Shown: positions 54,789 to 64,000 of the stretch, in pieces
Layout: every line of letters begins with the position of its first letter
How positions within the stretch are numbered: the stretch's first letter is position 1
Source: Carettochelys insculpta
Taxonomy: Eukaryota; Chordata; Testudines; Carettochelyidae
Assembly: GCF_033958435.1 (NCBI RefSeq)
Contig: NC_134137.1
Span: forward strand, 174,047,501 to 174,111,500
Length of the DNA stretch: 64,000 bases
Direction: 5' to 3'
Notes under the pieces: model-generated
Databases searched by the model: none
What the model was told of the DNA's origin: nothing
What the model saw: the letters and a program-made list of their open reading frames with translations, nothing else
Program-made: the position numbers and the translations under genes

Positions 54789-55944
54789 CTGCAAAATTAC
54801 AAAACCAGAAACATTTTGTAAACAGCAAACACTGGAGGCTGGGAAGAGATGATTTTTCTTACCAAAATTTAAAATAAAAACCTACAACAGTAGCAAATTT
54901 GAACAGTTCTATGCCTTAGATATTTGGAATAACCGCAGTAGCTCTGTGTTCTTCACACAGTTTTTGGATAAGATGTATGATTTATCTACATTCTTTGGAA
55001 AAGTCAGGAAACAGTTGTGATAAAAACTCTAAACACATATTAACCCGATGTCAACTTTGTATAGCAAAAGCCAGTGCTTCTCTATCGTTTAGTACTACTT
55101 CTATAGAACAAAGAACACAAAGCCCACTGCCACCCACCTGCAAAAAAATATGTAGAGAATAGCAGTTGGACAGATTTGGCCAACAGAGCTCCAAATTACA
55201 AGTATAATTACCCGGACTTCTGCAGGTTTTTCTGTCCATTCTACTGCTTTCAAAGATTTTTTTTCAACATCCAGATTTTGTTAAATATAAAAACCTTTTT
55301 TGTGGCACAATTTTCAGGGGCTAACACCTGTCAGCTAAAACTTTTGACACACTCTGCACTGTCTCTAGTGAAGGAAGCACTGGCCAGAGCACACCAAGTT
55401 TTTTTTTTTTTTTTTCAAAAAAAGAAAAAAGTTACCTTTTTGGTGAACCTCCCTCACCCCCACGTGGCACAGAGAGTGGGGTAACGGAATTTCACTTCTT
55501 ATCTATATTAAGTGAAATTTTGATGTTTCTTGTAAATCTTATTCTATGGGCCATTCCATTTCTCACTGATAATAAGCCCAACTCCAGGTCCAGTATCAAT
55601 GTATTTATACAGACCCTTCCCTGTTTTAGCAGTATTGGAACACCTGAAGTTTAGAGTTTCCTGACTAGTGCTGAATAGGTGCACTGCACAGAGAAGCCAA
55701 ACATGTAATGTGTTTCATAACTGAGGGTCTGTAGATCGTAAAGCATGGATATTTTCCAGTTGAGAGGTTCTCAGACTGTGGTCTGCAGATCAGCTCCACT
55801 GGGTTACTACACATGAGACAATGAAGGACTGCCCACCTATTTAGTGGAACCATGCAGGCATAAGCTCCAGTAATTAGGTGTCTGGACCCTGGAGAAAATG
55901 TACATGTAAGGTGAGGTGATGGCCTCAGGGGAAAAGAGGAAATA

Positions 55945-56265
55945 CAGTAAATTCTTCCATATCCGAAACTGGGAGGTTGCCAGATATCAAGTATTCTGCG
56001 TAACAGAGAGGTATGCCTAGCAATTCAGAACACTAAAGAAAAACAAGATTAGCTATTGAGAAGCAAAAATGCATGCAGAGTACTTTATTTACCAACAACA
56101 GTAGTACTGTACACATTAAACTTATATTGCATTCACTGCATTTATTTGTATTTACTTTCACCATACTGTACTTATGGAAAACGTAACTAAAATTTACTGA
56201 TCGTTAAAATGCCAGTTGTTTGAGAGTTCTGGATGATAGAGTGCCAGATATGGAAGAGTTTACTG
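55945..56265. mobile_element. TA-flanked mariner/Tigger-like MITE
   Basis: Ends CAGTAAATTCTTCCATATCC and GATATGGAAGAGTTTACTG are near-perfect inverted repeats. TA lies on both sides (55943-55944 and 56266-56267). At 321 bp it is non-coding. Confidence 0.82.
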
Positions 56266-56509
56266 TATGTAGGAGGGGACGGTGGGGTGAGAAGAAGGGG
56301 CGAGGAAAATCTGGCTCATGCAGGGGTGTAGCAGCCAGAGAAAGAGGTGACTTTGCCCAGCTCCAGGACTCTGGTTGCAAGGGAGAGATGGCCCCTCTTT
56401 CCAAGCCTCAGTTCTGTGGCTGCTGTGGTATATGATAGAGCCTTCTCATTCCCAGCACCAGCTTAGTAGCTGCTGCAGAGCAGGAAGGGACATTTGGAAA
56501 GATCATTAA

Positions 56510-56900
56510 GGCCTTGTCTACACTACCACCTTCCTTTGAAGGAAGGATGGTAAAATTAGGGTGTTGGCAGTTTACTGATGAAGTGCTGCCGTCCACAGGC
56601 AGCACTTCATTAAGCAAATTCCCCCCTGTGGTAACTCCAAAGTTTTAAACTTCCAAGTACCAGCGCGCGTCTAGCCGCGGCTCACCCACCGGTACTTCGA
56701 AGTGCTGGGGCAACTCTGAAGTCCCCTTACTCCTTGCCGGTACTTCAAAGTTTAAAACTTCGGCGTTGCCGTGTGGGGGGGGAGGGGGCGGGATTTGCTT
56801 AAAGAAGTGCTGCCTATGCACAACAGCATTTCATTAGTAAACTCCCAACACCCTAATTACCATCCTTCCTACGAAGGAAGGTGGTAGTGTAGACACAGCC
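56510..56900. mobile_element. Palindromic MITE with TAA target duplication
   Basis: Ends GGCCTTGTCTACACTACC and GGTAGTGTAGACACAGCC, with TAA at 56507-56509 and 56901-56903. The arms carry TTCCTTTGAAGGAAGGATGG and AGGGTGTTGGCAGTTTACT. The centre is CpG-rich (CAGCGCGCGTCTAGCCGCGG). Confidence 0.85.
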
Positions 56901-57419
56901 TAAGTGATTCACTGATACTTCCAGCAATTTTCAAGTAGTCTGCAAAAATAAAGTTTGAGAACCAACAATTATGACCACCTTTGCACTTTAGCTAGGTTAG
57001 GGTACGAAATGGAGCCAGAATTCAATCCGACATGCCCATCTTACAACTTAAAGGTCCAACAAATTTAAATCAGTATATGTTTTCCCGTTGCCTTCAATGG
57101 GACAAAAATTTCACTTCTGGGGCTGTTCTCTTTTTGAAGCATACATGCACGAATGAGACCAAAGAAATTTCAGCACACATTTATTTCAGTAGCTTGTATT
57201 TTTAAATGTTGGAATTATCTGATAATTACTCTAGATAAAAGTTTAATGACTATTAAAATTACTATTTACTATCTACTTTTTATGTTTGGCCATTAACATT
57301 TCTCAGAAGGTGCTCTGAAGATTTTGTTTAGAAAATGATCTATTAGAAAAACCATGATCAAATTAGGTGGTTTTTTTTTTTTAAATAAAAATACTGGTGT
57401 TTTATACGTCTCTCTCTTA

Positions 57420-57711
57420 GGGTATGTCTCCACTACCAGCAGATCAATGCTGCAGTAATTGATCCACTGAGGGTTGATTTAGTGGGTCTAGTGAAGACCC
57501 ACTAAACTAACCATTGAACATGCTGCCATATACTGTGGTCCTCATGGGAATGAGACATGGAAGGAAGGAAAAGGCTGAGTTTCTCCAATCAACCCAGTAC
57601 TCTGTAGACACCTCAATAAGTCAGTCTAAGATATGAGGATTCCTGCTATTAAATTATGTAGCTGGAATTAGGTAACTTAGGTCAACTTTAGCACATAGTG
57701 TAGACCATGCC
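57420..57711. mobile_element. MITE
   Basis: Left GGGTATGTCTCCACTACC after TTA; right TAGTGTAGACCATGCC. The interior shares GATCAATGCTGCAGTAATTG-type sequence with 48137-48425. Confidence 0.6.
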
Positions 57712-60231
57712 TCGTATTGCTAACTCTATATTTCTTCCATAATTCATTCATGAGACAATCTTATATTCTTCTTGCTTAAATGAGAGTTGTATTGCTTAAA
57801 AATGAGGAAGTCATATGATCTGAACATCTTCTCCTAAGTGAGAATTTAGAGCCTGCTCCAAAACCCTTTGCTTTTATTTGGCAGAGATCCTAACAGGCTG
57901 CAGTGACGCTAATGAAGCGCCAAAGTTTATGAACTTTCCTCCATTACCATCCATACACCCAACAGTTAGTTTTTGCTATGAATTTTTCCCAACATTTTTA
58001 AGGTAAATTAGATCTTTGAATTCTCTAATACTCTAGAACTTTTTGCAAATTCATATGAAGACAGTCTATTTCAATATATTCTTTTAAATAATATTGAGGC
58101 ATATTTGAAATCACCAATAGGAAAAACATGTTTTGAAGCTTCCCTTAAATTAAACTCAAAGGCTTTTGGATTTCTCATCCTGCAATAATATACAGCTCTC
58201 CCCTAGCCCTTTATCAGACTCATCTCAAACTTCAGCTCTCCCCAGAAGGGCTGGGCAGGACAACTACTGGATAAATTGAAGGCGTAAGTGAGCAACAAGG
58301 GCATAAAGACATGGGGAAATCTGTCCATACAAATTGTGAATTCTTTCTTCCAGAGTGGCGAGGAAAACTGAAGCAGGGAAATGGGTGGATTTTATTTTTG
58401 TACGTCTGTGGCTTTACTGTGAACTTAAAAAGACGACAACGTTAGCCTCCTGTGAAAAGTCTCTACTTATCTTTTTTGGTTAACCTGTGGCCGCAAAGCA
58501 GCTGCAATACTGGGATTCTGGGAGAGGGTGTGTTTCAGACAGGGCTGACTGCTCAGGCTCTGCCCTTTTTCAGGAACTAGGCAGTTGGACTACAAGATCT
58601 ACGCTCTCAGGGAAAATCAGCAGTCCAACAGCAGGCCTAGGGTCTCCAAGATGGGGCAGGGCCTCAACTCTCAAGGTCCAGAAGCTTAAAGCATATGGGA
58701 TCCAGCAGATGACTCCCTCTCAGCAATCTCGTGCATGCCTGAGAGGGGATGTTTGACTGGCCCATCCTGAAGAACCTGAAAGGATGAGCCAGCAAGAAGG
58801 GTCACCAGAAATGAGCTGGTGCTTACCTCTACCAAGCCACCCCTTACAAAAAGGTTTGTGGTTTAATTCAGTGACTGGTTTTTGTCCAGTTTTTAGTTTG
58901 TGTTAATTAGATTTTTAATCCCGATTTAAATGACCACAGAAAGCAGTAAATTCAAAGTTCAGGTCAATGTTCTATCATCATTACCTACCAACCCTGTTTC
59001 ATCATAAAACCAAGGGACAAGAAACTACATACTCAACAAACTCTCAAAAGCAAGGAAATGTAATCAGTAATTCAGTTTATTTTAAGCCTGTGAATAGACT
59101 TAAGAGTCCCAACTAATAGAGTTGCTATGGAAGTCATGGTTTGGCCCCTGTGGGAAGCCAGTTATGCTGCTTAATCTCTATAACATGCTGACTGTGTACC
59201 AGGCATAGTCATGTTTTTCTGAGGAAAAATTTTTACTGGACATCTTATACATCCATAATATAGAAGTTGTCAAGAAATCGATTTAGAAAAACCAGTGTAT
59301 TGGGCGAGGTATCAAATCTCACATGTATGTATCAATTACCACATCGTTAGAACAGCCTGTCTTAGACAGTACCTTTACATCACACAATTGCTGTAGAAAG
59401 CAAGCTGTCATAGCCACCAGGGACAACTGTGTGACATTATACGAGAGAGCTGAGGAGACTGGTTAGAGATGAATTCTTCCAGGCACTAGCTGGTGTTCAG
59501 CTGATATCCTAGCTACCGTACATGCAGATTCTATTATAATTCACAAGTATAAGCTAGATCATCAGAACTGAATGAAGTATCCAAATTTCATGGATTTATG
59601 ACAACAGGAGGAAGGAAGTTGTCAGGCAGTGGGTTATGGCTCGTTTGGCTCTCTGCCCCAGCAGTTCAGAAGCTGTTCTAAACTAAGCCAGCTGGCTAGG
59701 TTCACATAAGGTCCATCTATACATCCACAAAAGACTAGCTGTCCCCAACTCTCAGAGCTTGGGTCATTTGACTCAGGCTCACAGAGTGGGGCTAAAAATA
59801 GCAATTTGGGTGTTTAGGCTTGCGATGGAGTCCAGGGTCTGGAATCCAATGAGGGGAACTACTGATGGACTCTCCTGTGTTTCCCTATAGACTGGTTGAG
59901 GTGAGAACAGAAATTCAACCTTTATCATTCGGTAACATTTCCTTAACCATCTGCTTAAGATCATCAAATGCCTGTCAAATTCTTTACTAAATTACATATG
60001 CTTTTCTCCTATTTTCATTTTTTCAGACATGGGTGAAAGATCAGAAACTCAGAATTTTTACTCTTTCACAAGCTGTGCTGGCTTATTACTATAATCTCAT
60101 CTATACTGCCAGTGGTGGGAAGTCTGCATTAGCATCTACTTATCTACAAATTGCAAACTTGTAAAATGATCTTCCTTGTTGAAAGAGCAGCTGAAAAGGT
60201 CCATATTTCCCAGGGGGAGTACTTCTCTTAC

Positions 60232-60400
60232 CTGCGCATGGACTAACTGCAAAGCCCACTCTCTTCTGAGCCCTGTCAAAAATAACGTAGAAGCCCTCCA
60301 TCACCGTAGCACCAATAACCAGGGCACTGGTGGAGGCAGAGATGCCAAAGCGGTAGCATTCTAAGTTCTCTCCAACCCCAAGGATGGGTTGAATATAAAG
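60232..60400 (-). CDS. BACE2: BACE2 coding exon 8
   Basis: Minus strand: acceptor TTGAATTAACAG before CTTTATATTC; donor TGCGCAG|GTAAGA. The 56 codons read LYIQPILGVGENLECYRFGI, SASTSALVIGATVMEGFYVI and FDRAQKRVGFAVSPCA, then one base that begins the Glu codon of the last exon. Human BACE2 has ECYRFGISPSTNALVIGA and FDRAQKRVGFAASPCAE here. The exon belongs to the C-terminal lobe of the pepsin fold and includes two Cys expected to be in disulfides. Confidence 0.96.
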
Positions 60401-61687
60401 CTGTTAATTCAAATAAAATAAAACAAACAAATAAATAGGTAGCAGCAATGCACATTATTTAGAGGATAATTAATGACAGTAGCTCATAACTATGGATGCA
60501 TGCATAAAACACAGCTCTTAAACTGGAGTGTTCCCCAGAGCTTTTGATTTCTGATTTTGAGCACTCAGGAGTTCATAGGAAATGAATGAATAAGAGCAAG
60601 ATGACAGTTGTAAGATACTTAAAAGTGGATATAATGGCAGGGGAGTTAAGAACCAGGAAACCAGTTAAATGTGGATTTCTAATTGGTTGACACTTAAAGG
60701 TTACCTTCTCTTTCATCTAGGGGATCTTCATTTTGTATCGTGTGTGTGGGAAGCCAGGAATATGCATGCAAATTACAGAAATATTCAAAAGGACTGACAG
60801 GGTGTAGTAGACGAGAGAGAATTCATGGCAGCTTCAAGCCTCAAAATGAGTAAACTCAAGTCAATTCTACACACTTATTTCTAACTCAGGAGGTTAAGTC
60901 AAGCTTCATGGTCAATATAGAATAAAGCTTACATCAAGCCTTTGCTCTGTTTTATGTGAAGTGTACCTACATGTTTCAGACACTGAGGTAAGAGGGTGTG
61001 AAACTGATGTTGGTTGATGTTTAGTCCATATTGCCAACAATGCCAAGAAAAGCAATCAGGAATTGCACGTTTTATGTTTAAAACAGAACTGACATTATAT
61101 TTTAAAAACTAGGCAGTACAAACTGCATCTATGTTATAATGACAATAAAAACAGATGGGACAATTTCTGAAAATTGGCAAAAGCATCATACAGGTCCTGT
61201 ACTAAGATTGCCATTTGCAGAAAGAAGTGCCATAACTCCACTAGCCTTACAAAGAGCAAAGAATACATTTATTTCCCAAAAGGGAAAGATCAAAATCAGC
61301 TGACGCTAAGTATGTATCAGTGTCTGATGTAGACAGAACTGCTGCTTAGCACAAAAAAGCAGTGAGTGAAAAATAGAGATGTTTTTGTAAAGTGTCACTG
61401 ACATTTTTCCCTTTTAAAATGTTTCAAATTTTGTCAAGTGTTGAGCTGATCAAGAAGCAGCCCAGCTCATACAATTGTTAAAAACATTTTTTCTGAGAAT
61501 GAACTCCGATGACAGTTAAAGTAAGTGATTGGGGTTAATTATTTCTGCATCACCAAATTAGTTTTATACAAACGGAATGAGTGTGGAAGCTGTACAATGT
61601 AATGATGAAAGAACTAGGTCATCATGAAGTTGACTTCTCTGTTGCTGTAAGAATTATTTCACTGTAATGTGACTAATCCAATCCAAA
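60401..61687. other. BACE2 intron 7, upper part
   Basis: No exon or named repeat was seen between exon 8 and the MITE at 61690-62004. A/T-rich repeats of AAATAAA lie at 60408-60437. Confidence 0.5.
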
Positions 61688-61689
61688 TA

Positions 61690-62004
61690 CAGGTTGAACC
61701 TCTCTAGTCTGGCATGCTCAGGTCCGAATGACAGAATTTGCCAGACCACGGGAGATGAATCTTGTCTAGCAGCATTACTCATACTTCCATTGCTTACTGG
61801 ACTTTTAGAAGACACTTAGTGGTAAATTGCAGCTAAATAAAAGCACAGAACATTGAGAGCCAAGACTGGTGGCTGAAAACAAACTTTATGGGACCACAGG
61901 AAACTTGGCCTCGCCCATGATAAGTGGTATTCAGCTAACTAAAATCATGCTAGATTACAAATGTTGCCAGGCAGGAGTGTGCCGGACTTGAGACGTTCAA
62001 CCTG
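61690..62004. mobile_element. TA-flanked mariner/Tigger-like MITE beside BACE2 exon 7
   Basis: Ends CAGGTTGAACCTCTCTAGTC and, inverted, CAGGTTGAACGTCTCAAGTC; TA at 61688-61689 and 62005-62006. It is related to 41756-42068 and 42379-43026. It stops 19 bases from the last base of BACE2 exon 7. Confidence 0.85.
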
Positions 62005-62023
62005 TAGTAAGACAAGTTCAAAC

Positions 62024-62173
62024 CTGTGGTAAGATAGTTATCCGAAATGATCTGCTGGAGTTTTCATCTCTCAGGTAGATCGAAAGTTTAGGAAATAAGG
62101 ACCATGGTGTTTCAGTTTTATCCCAGCAAGCAAGCTGGGAACCAGTCCAAAATCCAGAGGAGAATGCTTGGAT
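62024..62173 (-). CDS. BACE2: BACE2 coding exon 7
   Basis: Minus strand: acceptor CCTCCCCCTCCTAG before ATCCAAGC; donor TTACCACAG|GTTTGA. Exactly 50 codons in phase 0: IQAFSSGFWTGSQLACWDKT, ETPWSLFPKLSIYLRDENSS, RSFRITILPQ. Human BACE2 has FSDGFWTGSQLACW, ETPWSYFPKISIYLRDENSS and RSFRITILPQ. It lies in the C-terminal lobe after the second catalytic Asp. The acceptor tract is strongly pyrimidine-rich, with a TG/GT run behind it. The donor GTTTGA is weak compared with GTAAGT. Confidence 0.96.
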
Positions 62174-62241
62174 CTAGGAGGGGGAGGAAAAAAAAAAGAC
62201 ACACACACATTTTCTTACAGATGTATGTAATAATTTTAATT

Positions 62242-63235
62242 ACGGCTGTCAACTGCAGTTAACTTGTGAAATTAGCTCATGATTAACTTCAGTTTTAACT
62301 GCACTGCTGAACAAAAGAATATCAATTAAAGTTCATTTAATATTATTGGATCTTTTTCTGCATTTTCAATTGCAACACAACGTACACAATGCTCACTTTA
62401 TAAGTATATGAACAGTAAAAATGATAAACAAGAGAAACTGCTTTTCAATTTAACTCATAGAAGTACTGTAGGGCAAATCTCTTCATCATAGAAGTACAAT
62501 TTATAAGTGTAGATTGTTATATAACTGCACTCAAAATCAAAACAATGTAAGACTTTAGAGCCAAAAAAGTCCAGTCAGTCCTATTTCTTGTTCAGCCAAC
62601 CACAATAAGTAAAACAAATTTATTTACATTTGTGGGAGACAATGCCACCTGCTTCTTTCTTTACAATATCACCAGAAAGCAAAACCTGGCTTTCATGTGG
62701 CATTTCTGCAAAACTTTGCAAGGCCTTTATGTGCTAGATATGCAAAACAATCAAAATGCCCCTTTGTGCGTCAGCAGTTATTCAAGAGGACTTCCATGCC
62801 AGTGAGTCTCATTTAAAAAAATGAGTGCAGTAATTAAATTCCCTTGGGGGAGAATTGTATGTCTCCTGCTCTGTGTTTTAGCCACATTCTGCCATGTATT
62901 TCATATTATAGCAATCTCACATAATGACGCAACACATGTTTTTCATTTTAAGCTGAAAAATTTGTCAGATCTGACAACCCACAAAGACAGTATCAATGTG
63001 AGAGTGCTACATATAGCTACAGCTCTCTGCACAAGCTCTAAGAATGTGAAGTGCCTTCCAAAATCTGAAGGACAAGGTATGGAACATGCATTCAGAAGTC
63101 TTACGAGCAACACAGCAATAGAAAAGTGACCACTGTGCACTTTGTATTCTGTGCCGTAATTGAAATCAATATTTAAACATGGAGAAAATAACTAAAATAT
63201 TTAAATAAATGGCACTTTAATGGCTTGACAGTCCT
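62242..63235 (+). mobile_element. Unclassified ~1 kb transposon, copy 2
   Basis: Starts ACGGCTGTCAACTGC and ends TTGACAGTCCT, giving inverted ends (ACGGCTGTCAA and AGGACTGTCAA). AATTTTAATT repeats at 62232-62241 and 63236-63245, an apparent 8-10-bp duplication that could suit hAT or Mutator-type elements. A plus frame near 63078 reads MEHAFRSLTSNTAI, which matches VEHAFRSLKEQH in the 10380-11947 copy. The class is not recognised. Confidence 0.6.
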
Positions 63236-63514
63236 AATTTTAATTTCTTTGGTATTCACAGTGCATGGGGCTTTGAGGAAGTGGTACAAGTTGGGGCCAG
63301 AGCAGGGGGTGAGGCCTTAGCATGGGGGGAGGGGGTTGCCCCGACCTCTGTGTCTGTGGGGTGGGCTGCTCCCAGGCCTCAAATTCTCCCAGGAATAGCC
63401 CTGTCTTTTGTGATAAGAAATGGGTACAGTATAAGCGATCGATGAGGTCATGTCAATCCTTCTGGCTGTTCTGAGCCCACTAACAGATTAGCTTTAAGAC
63501 AATCTACTCAAAAT
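63236..63514. other. Intron stretch, nothing firm
   Basis: A G-rich segment at 63260-63400 (GGGGGGAGGGGGTTG) may be the inside of an old repeat. No exon was seen. Confidence 0.35.
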
Positions 63515-63772
63515 AAGGATGTTAAAATGGTTAACCCGTTAAACAAGAATGCTTAACCATTTGACTCTGGTCCTGCAGCCCAGTCCACCACTTGGCTCCA
63601 CTGCAGCTGTGGGATCCCATTTCCCAGCTCCTCTGGCTTCTCCATGGCCAGGGCTGCTCCAATCCAGCACAGCTGGCTGCTGCCGGAATTCACTGGAAAG
63701 GGCCAGTTAACTGGTAAGCACAGTGGTAAGCCTAATGTTTACCGGTATGCTTACCAGTTAACCATTTATGCC
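63515..63772. repeat. GGTTAAC-ended repeat, copy 2
   Basis: AATGGTTAACCCGTTAAAC at the left and TACCAGTTAACCATTTATG at the right flank a GC-rich core that shares CTCC.GCTGCTCC-type blocks with 29952-30345. It is probably a DNA transposon. Confidence 0.45.
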
Positions 63773-64000
63773 ACAGTAATATAACTAAACACATAAGGAC
63801 TAATGTGCCTAATGGTAGGATTTTGGAGGGACTGTGAACAGAACTCTGAGAATCAAAAAACTAATGTAGACTTGGCAACAGAGACAGAATAGTTAGAAAC
63901 TATTTAACCAGTGTCAGGAAATATGTAGGCAGGATGGTCAAGCTCATGAGTTCCCTGAGCAATTATTGCAAAATCAACAAACAGAAAAAGCAGTAAGTAG

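Larger units (their letters stand above)
54789..60231. other. BACE2: BACE2 intron 8
   Basis: The last intron. It holds the TA-flanked element at 55945-56265, the MITEs at 56510-56900 and 57420-57711, and a T run at 55399-55414. Bases 57712-60231 show no exon or named repeat. A frame at 58487-58756 has no recognisable domain. Confidence 0.6.
54535..62173 (-). other. BACE2: BACE2 gene, 3' part (last three coding exons)
   Basis: BACE2 is a type I membrane aspartyl protease of the BACE/memapsin family. It acts in the secretory and endosomal system and cleaves substrates such as PMEL and APP at the theta site. The exons at 62024-62173, 60232-60400 and 54535-54788 join in phase (0, then 1) and encode the last 189 residues or so, ending at a natural stop. 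Human BACE2 has nine coding exons, so these should be exons 7-9. The catalytic Asp motifs (DTGS and DSGT) lie in earlier exons, above 64000. Intron lengths here are about 1.6 and 5.4 kb. Confidence 0.94.
62174..64000. other. BACE2: BACE2 intron 6 (partial)
   Basis: A GT/CA run lies at 62199-62210. The 62242-63235 element follows, and then a GC-rich repeat at 63515-63772. I searched both strands for the preceding BACE2 exon (the DSGTT region) and did not find it, so it lies above 64000. Confidence 0.6.

Noticed and set aside
62821..63129. 102-codon plus-strand frame in BACE2 intron 6
   Set aside because: It lies inside a transposon present in another copy at 10380-11947, so it is not a BACE2 exon or separate gene.

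Overview
The window is vertebrate nuclear DNA, AT-rich, with introns and dense transposons. It most likely comes from a turtle, probably a cryptodire. The evidence is the mix of CR1 LINEs, tortoise-type SINE ends, Penelope-like 3' ends and many short palindromic elements with ends like GGCTGTGTCTACACTAG. I know this mix from turtle genomes, but species and clade are inferred. I found no prokaryotic genes, CRISPR arrays, tRNAs or rRNAs.

Two host genes are supported, both on the minus strand and both partial. BACE2 (transmembrane aspartyl protease, theta-secretase) contributes its last three coding exons: 62024-62173, 60232-60400 and 54535-54788. FAM3B (secreted PANDER cytokine) contributes its first five coding exons: 31666-31684, 12071-12214, 8878-9001, 6689-6747 and 104-154. 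Splice phases agree at every junction I could test. FAM3B starts in a CpG island at about 31.4-32.1 kb, and its 3' exons lie below position 1. BACE2 exons 1-6 lie above 64000. The order BACE2 then FAM3B on one strand matches human chromosome 21. About 23 kb of repeat-rich DNA separates the two genes.

Layout: 0.1-31.7 kb is FAM3B exons and introns. Intron 1 (12.2-31.7 kb) holds two large decayed PIF/Harbinger transposons (13.2-18.2 kb; 18.8-23.5 kb with a CR1 inside) and a third Harbinger relic (29.3-30.8 kb). 32-54.5 kb is intergenic: LTR-like sequence, hAT and TA-flanked mariner/Tigger-like elements, CR1, and two Penelope-like (PLE) fragments with GIY-YIG endonuclease coding sequence. 54.5-64 kb is BACE2 exons and introns.

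The main story beyond the genes is the transposon record. (i) Several PLE copies carry hammerhead-ribozyme-like 3' ends and share an inverted-tail architecture. (ii) Harbinger elements with paired transposase and Myb/SANT relics sit among many short elements with similar ends and 3-bp target duplications. (iii) Insertions nest several levels deep. (iv) Two insertions lie close enough to splice sites of BACE2 exon 7 and FAM3B exon 3 to matter for splicing.
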